Shown here: positions 17,608 through 31,100 of the stretch, in pieces | Layout: the number at the start of each line of letters is the position of its first letter | How positions within the stretch are numbered: the stretch's first letter is position 1 | Assembly: GCF_900074915.1 (NCBI RefSeq) | Contig: NZ_LT222319.1 | Coordinates: forward strand, 3,691,001 to 3,755,000 | Direction: 5' to 3' | DNA length: 64,000 nt | Origin: Pseudomonas cerasi | GTDB lineage: Bacteria > Pseudomonadota > Gammaproteobacteria > Pseudomonadales > Pseudomonadaceae | Translations under genes and position numbers: made by a program | The notes under the pieces: generated by a model | Database searches by the model: none | What the model saw: the letters and a program-made list of their open reading frames with translations, nothing else | Told to the model about the DNA's origin: nothing

Positions 17608-19017
17608 AACCTGGGCGACAGCGGCATTCAACGCGCGACCGAAGATCTCTGCCACCTCGTCGATCTGCTCGGCGGTTATGATCAGCGGTGGCAGAAAACG
17701 TACCACGCTGGCATGTCGCCCACCCAGCTCCAGAATCAGCCCGCGCTTGAGGCATTCACGCTGAATCAGCGGGGCCAGACGCGCAAATACCGGCGGATGA
17801 CCCTGTGCATCGCATGCACCGGACGGGTCGACCAGCTCGACACCGAGCATCAGCCCGCGCCCGCGAATATCGCCCAGTTGCGGGAAGTCACGCTGCAAGG
17901 CACGCAAATGCCCGGACAGCCGCGCGCCCATGGCTGTCGCGTGTTCGCAAATAGAGTGCTCCTGAAGATAGCGCATTACGGCAGAACCGGTAGCCATGGC
18001 CATCTGATTGCCGCGAAACGTCCCGGCGTGTGCGCCCGGCAGCCAGGTGTCCAGCCAGGAACGATAGATCACCACCGCCAACGGCAAGCTGCCGCCGATG
18101 GCTTTGGACATGACCACCACGTCCGGGATGATCCCGGCATGCTCGAAGGCAAACATCTTGCCGGTGCGCGCGAAACCGCTCTGGATTTCATCGACGATCA
18201 GCGCCACGCCGGCCTTTTCGGTGATACGCCGCACGCCGCGCAGCCAGTCCAGATCAGCAGGGATCACTCCGCCCTCGCCCTGCACCACTTCAAGGATGAC
18301 CGCCGCGGGCAATTGCACGCCAGCTTCCGGGTCGTTGAGCAGGTTTTCCAGGTAATGCAGGTTGGCGCGCACGCCCTGTTCGCCGCCGAGCCCGAACGGG
18401 CAGCGGTAATCATAGGGGTATGGCAGAAACTGCACGCCTGTACCGAGCAACGCACCCAGCGGCTTTTTCGGCCCCAGGCTGCCCATCAGGCTCAACGCGC
18501 CCTGGCTCATGCCGTGATACCCCCCCTGAAATGACAACACCGTGCTGCGTCCGGTAGCGGTACGCACCAGCTTCAACGCGGCTTCCACCGCATCGGTACC
18601 GGTCGGGCCGCAAAACTGAATCTTCGCGTCATCGGCCAGCGCTGGTGGCAGCAGGCCGAACAGGTCCTGAACGAACTGGTCCTTGACCGGCGTGGTGAGG
18701 TCCAGGGTGTGCAGCGGCAACTCGTCGGTGATCACTTGCTGGATCGCTTCGATAATCACCGCATGGTTATGCCCGAGCGCCAGGGTGCCCGCGCCTGCCA
18801 GGCAATCGATGAAGCGCCGCCCTTCGACGTCCTCGACGTGAATACCTTTGGCGCGTTTGAGCGCCAGCGGTATGCGACGCGGGTAGCTGCGTGCGTTGGA
18901 CTCCTGGCGACTCTGCCGGGCCAGCAGTGGCGACTCGTCGAACTGGTAGAGCATCTCAGCCGCAGCCGGGGCAACCCGTGTCGGCTGATCATCGATAAAC
19001 CTGGTAGCGACTGACAT
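17605..19017 (-). CDS. pvdH: PvdH, L-2,4-diaminobutyrate:2-oxoglutarate aminotransferase
   Basis: 470 residues from ATG 19017 (GAGGG about ten bases upstream). It is a class III PLP-dependent aminotransferase: GPTGTDAVEAALKL near residue 132, QGGYHGMSQGA near 160 and the Schiff-base lysine in VVMSKAIGGSLPLA near 300. It forms L-2,4-diaminobutyrate from aspartate semialdehyde with glutamate as amino donor. Dab is the third residue loaded by PvdL, whose third A domain shows the Dab code, so the two genes fit together. Length agrees with PvdH of P. aeruginosa (about 469). Confidence 0.93.
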   Translation of the reverse strand: MSVATRFIDDQPTRVAPAAAEMLYQFDESPLLARQSRQESNARSYPRRIPLALKRAKGIHVEDVEGRRFIDCLAGAGTLALGHNHAVIIEAIQQVITDELPLHTLDLTTPVKDQFVQDLFGLLPPALADDAKIQFCGPTGTDAVEAALKLVRTATGRSTVLSFQGGYHGMSQGALSLMGSLGPKKPLGALLGTGVQFLPYPYDYRCPFGLGGEQGVRANLHYLENLLNDPEAGVQLPAAVILEVVQGEGGVIPADLDWLRGVRRITEKAGVALIVDEIQSGFARTGKMFAFEHAGIIPDVVVMSKAIGGSLPLAVVIYRSWLDTWLPGAHAGTFRGNQMAMATGSAVMRYLQEHSICEHATAMGARLSGHLRALQRDFPQLGDIRGRGLMLGVELVDPSGACDAQGHPPVFARLAPLIQRECLKRGLILELGGRHASVVRFLPPLIITAEQIDEVAEIFGRALNAAVAQV

Positions 19018-19104
19018 CTGTGCAACCCTCAATACGAGTCTTGAATAACCTGAAGCATGGGCGTCGGCGCATGCCGCCTCAGGTGTGTGTTCGGTCCTTT
19101 GAAA

Positions 19105-19128
19105 ACGCGCCAGCGAGCTGCGGATTTA
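19105..19128 (-). promoter_or_regulatory. PvdS iron-starvation box for pvdH
   Basis: Minus strand TAAAT (19128-19124) followed by CC, then after 16 bases in all CGT (19107-19105) and TTTC. This is an exact match to TAAAT-N16-CGT and the best of the PvdS boxes in this window. It lies 88 bases before ATG 19017, between the pvdL stop and pvdH. Confidence 0.82.
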
Positions 19129-19181
19129 CACCCGGTAACGAGTTTTTTATCCGCAGCCCCGTCGCTCCGACGAGAGGCTGA

Positions 19182-22100
19182 TCAGAGCCCTTCCAGTTCC
19201 GCCATCAAGTCCGCCAGACGGTCGAATTTCTGCTCGTCGACCTGTGCTCCTCCAAGGCTTTCCAGATGCTGCGCCAACGCCTGAACGGTGTTGAATTCGA
19301 ACATCGCCCGCAATGGCACGTTACGCTGCAAGCGCTTCTGCGCACGGGTCACCACCTGGGTCGCGAGCAGCGAGTGCCCGCCCAACTCGAAGAAATTGTC
19401 GGTAATGCCCACGCGCTCGACCTTGAGCACATCAGCCCAGATCGTTGCCAGCTGCTGCTCCATTTCCGTCTGTGGTGCCAGGTAATCCCGCTGCGCCAGG
19501 CTGACGTCCGGCGCCGGCAGGGCCTTGCGGTCCAGCTTGCCGTTCGGGGTCAGCGGCATGGCCTCCAGTAGCACCAGATGCGTCGGCACCATGTAGTCCG
19601 GCAGGCTGGCTTTGAGGTGGCCTTTCACCTCGTCACGCAGGGCCTCATGATCCTGCGTCGCGGAGCGCGGCACCAGGTAGGCCGCCAGCACCTTGCCCAA
19701 TGGGCCGTCGACGTCCAGCACCACTGACTCACGGATAGCGGGATGCTCCAGCAGACGGGTTTCGATTTCGCCCAGCTCGATGCGATAACCACGAATCTTC
19801 ACCTGATGATCGACCCGGCCGACGTACTCCAGCACGCCGTCCTTGCGGCGCCGCGCCAGGTCACCGGTGCGGTACAGACGTTCGCCCGGCGCACCGAACG
19901 GATGCGGTACGAACACCGGAACGGTGCGCAGCGGATCAGCGACATAACCACGACCGACACCGGCCCCGGCCACACACAGCTCACCAACCGCACCCAGCGG
20001 CACGAGGTCCAGCGCATCATCGAGCAGGTACAGACGATTGTTGTCGGTCGGCGAACCGATCGGCAGATAAGCGCTGCGAGTGGACTGCGCATCGACCCGG
20101 AAGAACGCCACGTCATCAGAGCATTCAGCCGGACCATAGGCATTCACCAGGCCGATCTGCGGGTAACGTTGCAGCCACTGGCTGGCCAGTTCCGGCGGCA
20201 TGGCTTCACCGGTCGGCAGCATCCAGCGCAGGCCATCGAGCGCTGCCTGCGGTTCGGCGAGCAGGCCGTTGATCAGCGACGGCACGCTTTCCAGCACGCT
20301 GATGCGCTGTGCCTGAACATACGCCAACAGCGCCTGCGGATCGCGGGCGATGTCGTTCGGCACGATGTCCACCCGAGCACCAAACAGCGGCGCGGCGAGG
20401 AACTGCCAGACCGAAATGTCGAAACTCTGCGAGGCGGTCTGGGCGATCACATCGCGGTCGCTCAGGCTCAGGTAAGGCACCTTGCTCAACTGGTTATTGA
20501 GCATGCCGCGCTGCTCGACCATCACGCCCTTCGGCAGCCCGGTGGAGCCTGAGGTAAAGATTACATAAGCGAGGTTGTCCGGCGCGCTGTAGCGACCAGG
20601 ATCGTGCTGCGCGGAATCGCTCTGCTGCACGTCTTCCCAGACCCGCAACTGCGGTCGGCGCCCTTCGGGCAGTGCTTCGAGCAGCGCCCTGCCCTGTTCC
20701 AGGCACTCAGCGCTGCACACCAGCAGCGGTGTGGCGCTCTGGCCGATGATGCCGCTCAGACGCGAGTTCGGCAGTGCCGGGTCCAGCGGCAGGTAACCGG
20801 CACCGGCCTTGAAGCTGCCGATGATCATACCGAGCAATTCAACACCGCGCTCGGCCAGCAAGGCAACCGGCTGATCGAACCCGACACCGGCCTCGATCAG
20901 GGCATGGCCCAGACGGTTGCTGGCGATATTCAGCTCGGCATAGCTGAGCTGGCGCTCCAGGCAACTGACCGCAATGCGCTCCGGATGCGCCGCGACCTGC
21001 GCTTCGAACAGCTCGACATAGCTTTTATCCAGCGGGTAAGCATGGTCACTCTGGTTGCAACCGTCGATCAGGAAAGTGCGTTCCTGCTCACTGACCAGCG
21101 CCAGTTCGGCCATGTTGCCATGAAAGCCTTCGACCAGCGCCAGCAGCAGGCGCTTGAACTCACCGAGCATGCTCTGCACGGTGGATTCGTCGAAATAGCG
21201 CTGGTCGTAGGACAGGTGCAGACCCAAGTCATCTCCCGGATAGCAGACTGCGGTCAGCGGGTAGTTGGTGTGGGTACGACCGGAATCCGAGGAGGCATTC
21301 AGGCTTTGCGCACGGTCCAGCACCGAGACCTCGACCGGCGCGTTCTCGAACACGAACAGGCTGTCGAACAGTGGCTGGCCCTTGGGCAGCTCGCTGTTTT
21401 CCTGAATGGTCACCAGCGGCAGGTATTCGTACTCGCGCAGTTGCATGTTGCTGTCCAGCAACTGGCCGAGCCACTGGCGAACGCTGCAACGCTGGTCGTC
21501 AGCCGGCATGCCGACACGCAGGGCGACGGTATTGATGAACAAGCCGACCGTGCGCTGCATCTGCGGCAGTTCCACCGGCCGCCCGGCCACGGTAACGCCG
21601 AACACCACGTCGCGCTCACCGCTCATGCGCCGCAGGGTCAGCGCCCACGCCGCCTGGGCGAAGGTGTTGACGGTCAGTTGATGCTGCTGCGCCAGTTCGC
21701 GCAGCTGTGCACCGTCGCGTTCATCGAGACGGGTGTAGCAGTCGCCCACCACCATGCCACCGCTGTCGCCGGCATGTTCACGCAGGAACGGCCGGTCGCT
21801 GGGGATCGGCGTAGGCTGCTCGAAGCCGCGCAGGTTATCTCGCCACCAGTCACGCGCCTGCGTCAGTCCTCGGCGTTGCAACCAGCCGATGTAGTCGCGA
21901 TAGCGCGGTGCGGGGGCCAGTCGCGCATCGCGGCCTTCGCCCAGCGCAGTGTAGATGTCGAAGAAATCGTTCATCAGCAGCGAGCGGCACCAGGCATCGA
22001 TCAGGATGTGGTGGTTGCTCATCATGAACCAGTAGCGCGCCTCGTCGACGCGGATCAGGCGCAGGTGGAACGGCGGCTGATCGAGCAGATTGAAACCGGC

Positions 22101-25100
22101 CTCGCGCTCGGACTTGAGCAGGACCTGCAAGCGCGTCTCCTGCTGCTCCGCTGGCATCTCACGCCAGTCCAGATAATCGATTGGCGTGCTGCCCGGCTTG
22201 TGAATGACCTGCAGCATGGTTTCGCCGATATCCCAGCAGAACGAGGCGCGCAGCGCTTCATGACGGGCGATCACCGCCTGCCAGGCCTGGGCAAAACGCT
22301 CTGGGTCGAGCGCGCTGTTGATGCGGTAGCGGTCCTGCATGTAATACAGGCCGGTGCCCGGTTCCAGCAGGGTGTGCAGCAGCATGCCCTCTTGCATTGG
22401 TGTCAGCGGGTAGACGTCTTCGATGTGGCTTGGCAGAACCGGCAGCGCGTCGAGCTGCGCCTGATCCAGATCGGCCAGCGGGAAGTCCGAAGGCGTCAGG
22501 CCACCGCTGCCATCGCTCAGGCAATGGGCAATCAGCGCCTGCAGGCAGGCCAGGTAATCCTGTGCCAGCGCTTCGATGGCAGCCGGTTCATAGCGCTCGG
22601 CACTGAAGGTCCAGCGCAGCAACAACTCGCCGCCATACACCTGACTGTCGATGCTCAGTTCGTTGGGCAACGGCGCCTGCGGGTCGTGGGCCGCGCCTGG
22701 CGACTCTTCCAGCGGACGGAACAGCGCGTCGTCAGCGAAGCTCTGATCGAACTGGCCGAGGTAGTTGAAGGTGATCGGCGCCACCGGCAGCGCCTGCATG
22801 GCAGCCTTGCTGGCACTGTCGGCCAGGTAGCGCAGCACGCCATAGCCCAGCCCCTTGTGCGGCACCTGACGCAGTTGCTCCTTGATCGCCTTGATCGAGT
22901 CGCCCGGTGCCGAATCGGCAGCCGGCGCTGGCGTCAGGCGCAGCGGATAGGCGCTGGTGAACCAGCCCACCGTGCGGGTCAGGTCGATGTCATCGAACAG
23001 GTTTTCACGGCCGTGACCTTCAAGCTGGATCAGCGTCGACGGCTGCCCGCTCCAACGGCAGACCACTTGTGCCAGCGCGGTCAGCAGCAGGTCGTTGACC
23101 TGGGTTCGGTAGGCACTCGCCGCCTGTTGCAGCAATTGCCGGGTACGTTCGGCATCCAGTCGCACGCTGACCGTCTGCGCATGCAGATTCTGCTGACCGC
23201 CCTGCGCGTTATGGCACGGCAGAGTCGTCGCAGCCCCCCCCAGCTGGCGCTGCCACAGCTGCAGTTCTTCACGTAACGATTCATTGCCTGCATAGGCCTG
23301 CAGACGCGCGGCCCAGTCGCGGAAGGCGCTGGTCTTCGCCGTAAAGCGCACAGGCGCTGCGTCGCGCAGTTGACGATAAGCGTTTTGCAAATCGTCGAGC
23401 AGCACACGCCACGACACGCCATCGACCACCAGGTGATGAATCACCATCAGCAACCGTTGCCGGCCCTGGGGCCCATCGACCAGCAAGGCGCGCAGCAGCG
23501 GACCGTCTTGCAGATCGAGACTGCGCTGGGTGTCGGCGTACAGAGCTGCGCATTCGGCCATGTCGGTGACCCGCGCCCGAATCAACAGGGTGTCGGCGGT
23601 CACTGCGCGGTGTTCTGCCTGCCACGTACCCTCGTGCTCGGTGAAACTCAGGCGCAGGGCATCGTGTTGTTCGAGTAGCGCACGCAACGCCTGCTCCAGC
23701 AGGTTCGGGTCCAGGGCGCTGAGCGGCTCCAGCAGCAGCGACTGGTTCCAGTGCTGACGCTCGGGGATAGGCGTGTCGAAAAACCAGTGCTGAATCGGCG
23801 TCAGGCCGCAAGCACCGTCAAGCTGGCCCTGCTCGGCCTGAATCAATTCGCGGGTGGTCGCCACGGCGGCCAGGGTCTGTACGGTCTGGTGCTGGAACAG
23901 ATCACGCGGGCTGAAATGAATGCCCGACTGACGCGCCCGGCTGACCACCTGAATCGACAGGATCGAATCGCCACCCAGTTCAAAGAAGTTATCGTTGAGG
24001 CCGACTTTTTCCACGTTCAGCACCGCACACCAGATTGCCGCCAATTGCTGCTCCAGCTTACTGGCAGGCGCTACGTAGTGTTGACGATTGAGTTCCGGGT
24101 CCGGTGCAGGCAAGGCACGGCGGTCGAGTTTGCCGTTGGCGGTCAGTGGCATGCTGTCGAGCAGGATCAGGTGGGTCGGCACCATATAGTCCGGCAGTTG
24201 CGCCTTGAGGTGCGATTTGAGCGTTTCACGCAATTGCGTCTGCTGCTCGTCGCCCTGCCCGGCCACGTCGCTGATCAGATAGCCCGCCAGCTGCTTGCCC
24301 GACGGCGTGTCCAGCGCCAGCACAATGGCTTCGCGGATCGCTGCATGCTCCAGCAGACGGGTCTCGATTTCACCCAGCTCGATGCGGAAGCCGCGAATCT
24401 TCACCTGATGGTCGATACGCCCCAGGTACTCCACCAAACCGTCGGCGCGCTGGCGCACCAGATCGCCGGTTCGGTACAGACGCCCGCCGTTGCTGGCGAA
24501 TGGATCGGCCACGAAGCGTTCGGCAGTCATGCCGGGGCGCTGGTGATAGCCCTGCGCCAGGCCCGCTCCGCCGATGTACAGCTCACCGCTCGCGCCCTGG
24601 GGCACCAGCGCCAGATCGGCGTCGAGAATGTACGCCACCCTTGCGCCGACCACGCGACCGATCGGCACGCTGGCTTCGCCCTCCTCCAGTTGCTGCGGGG
24701 CCAGGCTGGCCAGCGGCATGACCACGGTTTCGGTCGGGCCATAAGCATTGAACAACAGCTCGGGCTGGAACACTGCACGGATACGTTGCAGGTGTTCGCC
24801 GGTCAGCGCTTCGCCGCCGGTGATGCACATGCGCACCGGCAGGGTCTGGCCCTGGGTTGCCAGCCACTGCGCCAACTGGCTGCCATAGCTGGGCGTGAAG
24901 CCGAGAATATTGACCTGCTGCTGGCGAATCAGCGTGCAGATTTCTTCGGCGTCCCACTGCCCCTGAGCACGCAGCACCACGCGTGCACCGCTGAGCAAGG
25001 GCACCAGCAGGCGCTCGGTGGCAGCATCGAAATTAATCGAGTAGAAATGCAGCTCGCAGTCGTCAGGGCGCATGTCGAAGCGCCGGATCACCGCCAGGCA

Positions 25101-28100
25101 ATGCATGGCGATTTCACCGTGGGACACCACCACGCCTTTGGGTTTGCCGGTCGATCCGGAGGTGTAGATCAGGTACGCCTGGTGCTGCGGCAGGTTGATG
25201 AACGGCAGCTCACAGGTTGGGCAGGACGCCAGCAATGGCTGATCATCTTCCAGGCACCAGCGGGCAACACCCTCAGGCAACTCACCCAATGCGGCAAACA
25301 GCGCACGATCGCTCAGCAGCAGCCCGACGCCGCTGTCTTCGATCATGTAGTGCAGGCGTTCCAGCGGGTATTCCGGGTCGAGCGGCACGTAGGCACCGCC
25401 AGCCTTGAGGATCGCCAGCAGGCCGACGACCATGTCCAGCGAGCGCGGCAGCGCCAGACCGACGCGAACCTGCGGGCCGACGCCGCGCTCGCGGAGCATC
25501 CAGGCCAATTGGTTGGCCTTGGCGTCCAGCTCGGCGTAACTAAGGGTTTGCCCGGCGAAGGTCAGCGCCGGCGCGTCTGCACGCCGTTGTGCCTGTTCGG
25601 CGAACAGGCTGTGAATGCACTGGTCGAGCCGCTGCTCACCCGCTTCGACGCCGAGGCTGTCGAGCAGTTGCTGACGCTCTGTGTCCTGCAGCAGCGGCAA
25701 TTCACTCAGGCGTTGTTGTGGATCAGCGAGCAGCGCCTGCAGCAGGTTCAGCCAGTGCTCGGCCATCTGCGCGATGCGCGGTTCGTCGAACAGATCGGTG
25801 CTGTAGGTCAGGCAGCAACCCAGTCGGTGATCCAGCTCGGTGACTTCCAGATTGAGGTCGAACTTGGTGGCCCGCGCATCGTTGACCAGGTACTCGACGG
25901 TCATGCCCGCCAGTTCGCGACTCTGCTGGAATTCCCAGCGCTGCACGTTGCACATCACCTGAAACAGCGGGTTGTAGGCGGCGCTGCGTGGCGGTTGCAG
26001 GGCTTCGACCAGATGATCGAACGGCAGGTCCTGATGTGACTGGCCTTCGATCACCGTGTGGCGAACCTGTTCGAACAACTGGGCGACGCTCATCTGCCCG
26101 TCAAGCTGCACGCGCAGCACCTGGGTATTGAGGAACGCGCCGATCAGCCCTTCGCTTTCCGGACGGATACGGTTGGCCACCGGTGCGCCGATGCGCAGGT
26201 CGTTCTGGCCGCTGTAGCGGTAGAGCAATACCGCCAGGGTGGCGGTCATGGTCATGAACAGGGTCAGGCCATTGCGGGCATTGAATGCACGAACTTTCGC
26301 GGCCAGGTCGGCGTTCAGGTCGAAGCGATACAGTTCGCCCTGATGGCTTTGCACCGGCGGACGCGGTCGGTCCGCAGGCAGCTCCAGCAATGGGTGCTCG
26401 TTGCCCAGCTGTGCGGTCCAGTAATCGAGCTGGCGCTGGCGTTCACCGGCTTCCATCCACTGCCGTTGCCAGACGCTGTAATCCAGGTAGTGCACTGCCA
26501 GCGGTTCCAGCGGCGAAGGTCGTCCTTCGAGGAAGGCCTCGTAAAGCTGCCCCAGTTCGCGGGCGAAAATGTCCATCGCCCAGCCTTCGGTGACGATGTG
26601 GTGCAGGGTCAGGACGAAGTAATGCTCAAGGTCGCTCGACTTGACCAGACACGCGCGCAGCAACGGTCCGGTTTCCAGATCGAAGGGCTGGTGCGCCTCA
26701 CTGTCGGCCAGCGCCTGAATGCGCTGCTGACGAAGCTCGGCGGGCAATGCCGAGTAGTCCTGCCATTGCACGCACAGGCCGGACTCCTCGCTGACCTTCT
26801 GGCACGCTACGCCGTTGACGCTCGGGAACGTGGTGCGCAGGGTTTCGTGGCGCAGAATCAAGGCTTGCAGCGCTGCCTCGAAACACTCGATGTTCAGCAC
26901 GCCTTTCAGGCGCGCCATGCCGCCGACGTTGTAGGCCGGGCTGTCCGGCTCCATTTGCCAGAGGAACCACATGCGCTGCTGGGAATAGGACAACGGCACC
27001 GGCTGGCTGCGGTCGACACGGGCAATCGGCTGCAGGCTGCTGCGTGCGCCTGACTGCTGAATACACTCAACCTGTTCGGCAAATGCACCGAGTTCGCTGG
27101 CTTCGAACAGCGCCCGCAACGGCAGGTCGATGTCGCACGCCTGCCGCACGCGGGAAATGATCTGCGTGGCCAATAACGAGTGCCCGCCCAGTTCGAAGAA
27201 ATCATCGCGCAGGCCGACACGCGGCACACCCAGCACCTGTCGCCAGACAGCGGCGATCTGTTTTTGCAGATCGGTCTGCGGCTCGACATGCTCGCGGGTC
27301 TGCCATTGCGGCTCGGGCAAGGCGCGGCGATCCAGCTTGCCGCTCGGGCTCAGGGGCATGCTGTCGAGACGCACCAGCTGCGCCGGGACCATGTAATCCG
27401 GCAGTTCCAGGGCCAGCGCCGACTTGATCCGCTCGGCCTCGACGCTCTGCCCTGCTTCGGCGGTGTAGTAACCGATCAGTTGCGGCCCGGCAACGGTTTC
27501 GCGCAGCAGCACGGCTGCCTGGCCTACGCCTGGCTGGGCCAGCAGGCGGGCTTCGATCTCTTGTGGTTCGACGCGAAAACCGCGCAGTTTGACCTGCTGA
27601 TCCAGACGGCCAAGGTATTCCAGCGCGCCATCAGTGCCCCAGCGTACCAGGTCCCCTGTGCGGTACAGGCGCTCACCCACTTGCCCCAGCGGATCGGCGA
27701 CAAAGCGCTCGGCGGTCAGCCCGGGACGCTTCAGATAACCGCGCGCCAGACCGATGCCGCCGATGCACAACTCACCGGCCACCCCGCGTGGCAGCGGATT
27801 CAGTTCGCTGTCCAGCACACGGCACAGCACATTGCCCAGAGGACGGCCGATCGGCGAACGCAGGCCGTCGCTGATCCGGCACTGCCAGTGGGTGACGTTG
27901 ATCGCGGTTTCAGTCGGGCCATAGCGGTTGTGCAACTGTACGCCGGGCAGTTGCTCCAGCACCCGGTTGCGCAGCTCGCCGGGCAATGCTTCGCCGCCAG
28001 AGAACAGCCGACGCAGGCTGCTGCACTGTTGCGCCAGCGGCTCATCGATGAACAGTTGCAGCAGCGGCGGCACAAAGTGCAGCGTGGTCACCGAATACGC

Positions 28101-31100
28101 GTTGATCAGCTGCGCGATGCGCTGCGGGTCGCGGTGTTCACCAGGGCCTGCCAGTAGCAGACGGCAGCCGGTGATCAGTGGCCAAAAGCACTCCCACACC
28201 GAGACGTCGAAGCTGATCGGTGCCTTCTGCATCAGCACGTCGCTTTCATCCAGCGCGTAGGTGTCCTGCATCCATTGCAGGCGTTCGGCCAGTGCCGCAT
28301 GGGTGTTGCCGACGCCTTTGGGCTGACCGGTCGAGCCGGAGGTATAAATCACGTACGCCAGGTTGTCGCCGTGCAGGTTCAGACGCGGCGCGCTGACCGG
28401 CCAATTGTCCAGGTGCAGCCTATCCATCGCGACCGTGCACACGCCTTCGGCGCTCGGCAGGTCGCCCAGCAGATGGCTCTGGGTCAACAGCAGTTCGACC
28501 CCGCTGTCCTGGAGCATGTAGGCGAGTCGATCCATCGGATAGTCCGGGTCCAGCGGCACGTACGCCCCGCCCGCCTTGAGGATCGCCAGCAGCCCGATCA
28601 ACAGCTGCGGCGAACGCTCGGCGGCGATCGCCACCTTGATGTCCGGACCAACGCCCTTGTCGCGCAGGTAATGCGCCAGGCGGTTGGCCTGCGTGTGCAG
28701 GCCGGCGAAGTCGAGGCTGCCACCCTCCCACACCAGCGCAATACGTTCCGGGGTCTGCCGCGCCTGGCGGTCCAGCAGTTCAGGCAACCACAACGTGGCC
28801 GCTGCGCAAGGCGCGGCGCTCCATTGCGCCTGTTGCTCCTGCTCCTCGGCGCTGAGCAGCTGCACATCACCCAGCGCGAGCTGTGCCTGCTGGCTGACCT
28901 GCGTCAGCAGCCGTACATAGTGCCGAGCCATGGCGACGATGGTGTCGTGCTCGAACAGTTCGTCAGCGTAATCGAAAGACAGCGTCAGGCGACCATTGCG
29001 GTCCTCCTCGCTGTGCAGTTGCAGATCGAACTTGGCCTCGCGGCTGTGCCACGGCAGCTCTTCTGCCAGCAGCCCCGGCAAACGACGCAGTGCGCCGAGG
29101 TCGCGTTGCTGATGGTTGAACATGACTTGAAACAGACCGTGCTCGCGCGCCTGCGGAAACGCTTCGACCAGTTGCTCGAACGGCACATCCTGATGGGTCT
29201 GGGCTTCAAGCGCCGCCTGCCGGGTCTGGGCCAGCAGGGTCGAGAATGGCAGACGCGGGTCCAGCTCTGCGCGCAGCACCAGGGTGTTGATGAAGAAGCC
29301 GATCAGGCCCTGGGTTTCATGGCGTGGCCGATTGGCGCCGGGCACACCGATGCGAATGTCGGCTTGCCCGCTGTAACGATGCAACAGGGTCTGGAACCCT
29401 GCCAGCAGGAACATGAACGACGTCGACTGCCAGGCTTGCGCGGTGTTGCGCACGGCGGTGCTCAGTTCGGCAGTCAAGCGCAGGCTGTAGCGCGAAGCGC
29501 TGTGCTGCTGACGGGCCGAACGCGGATGGTCGGTGTTCAGCGTCAGGACCGGTTGTTCATCACCCAGTTGCTGCTGCCAGTAAGCCAACTGGCGCTCGGC
29601 CTCGCCGTTCGCCAGCCATTCGCGCTGCCATTGGCCGTAATCGGCATAACGTAGCGGTAACGGTGTCAGCTCCAGGGTCTGGCCCTGAACGGCCGAGGCA
29701 TAAAGGCGCGAGAACTCGTCGATCAGCACATTCAGCGACCAGCCATCGGCAATGATGTGGTGCAGCGTGACCAGCAATTGATGCTCTTCTTCGTCCAGTT
29801 GCAACAACGTGACGCGCAGCAATGGGCCATGTTGCAGATCGAACGGCAGACGCGCCTGCTGTTCGCGAATTGCCACGGCCCGTGCCTGACGCTCGGTGCT
29901 GGGCAGATCGCTGATATCGAGGGTGTCGAGGTGGAATTCACTGGGCGCGTCGATACGTTGCAGGGCCACGCCGCCCTGTTCGTAGAAGCGCGTACGCAGC
30001 GATTCATGACGCTCGATCAGGCGTTGGAAGCTGGTGCGCAATGCAGTTCTGTCGAGTTCACCGCGCAAGTGAAGCCCACCGGGAATGTTGTAGGCGCTGC
30101 TGTGCGGATCGAGCTGCCAGAGGAACCACAGGCGGTTCTGGGCCATGGACTGTGGCAGATGCTCGTTGCCGGGCAATCGGGCGATGGCGCTCTGCGTCTG
30201 GCTGTCGCCTTGCAAGGCGGCGACCTGCAGCGCTTCGACCTGCGCCGCGAAGGCCGCCAGCGTCGGCGCTTCAAAGAGCAGTCGCAGGTTCAGGTCGATC
30301 CCCAGCGTTTCGCGCAGGCGGGCCACCACCTGAGTCGCGATAATCGAGTTGCCGCCCAGCAGGAAGAAATGGTCGTCGGCACTGACCTGCTCACACTGCA
30401 ACTGCTCGCACCAGACTGTGGCAATCTGCGCTTGCAGGTCCGAGCCGCTGTTTGGGACACAGCCTGAAAGAGTGGTATCGCTCGCGGGGAACACCGCGTA
30501 GCTGTCCAGGCTGCCGTCGGCCAGACGCGTGCGGCAGGCCGAGCGTTGCAATTTGCCGCTGGAGGTCTTGGGCAGAGCGCCCGGATTGAGCAGCACCACG
30601 ACACTCGGCGCTTCCTGAAATGCCTCGGCCACGGTCTGCCGGATGATTTTAATCAACGCTTCGGGCGTGAGGATTTTCTGCACGCTGCGACTGATTTCAG
30701 CAGCAATGCCGATGCCTTCGTTACCGTCCTGAGTGACGGCAAACGCCGCCACACGGCCTTTGCGCACGACATCCACCTCACTCTCGATGAGCTTTTCGAT
30801 GTCCTGCGGGTATAGGTTATGGCCACGAACAATCAGCATGTCCTTCAAGCGACCGGTGATGTACAGCTCGCCGTGACGCTGAAAACCCAGGTCGCCGGTG
30901 CGCAGCCAGGTCTGCCCGGCATGCTGCACGAATGCCTTGGCGGTGGCCTCAGGGTTGCGCCAATAGCCGTGGGCGATGCTCGGCCCGCTGGCCCAGACTT
31001 CGCCAACCTGATTTTCGTCGAGCACCTGCAGGCTGGCCGGGTCGGCAATCAGTACGCCATGCCCTGGCTGGCCTGTGCCGCAGCTCATGACCGGCTGACC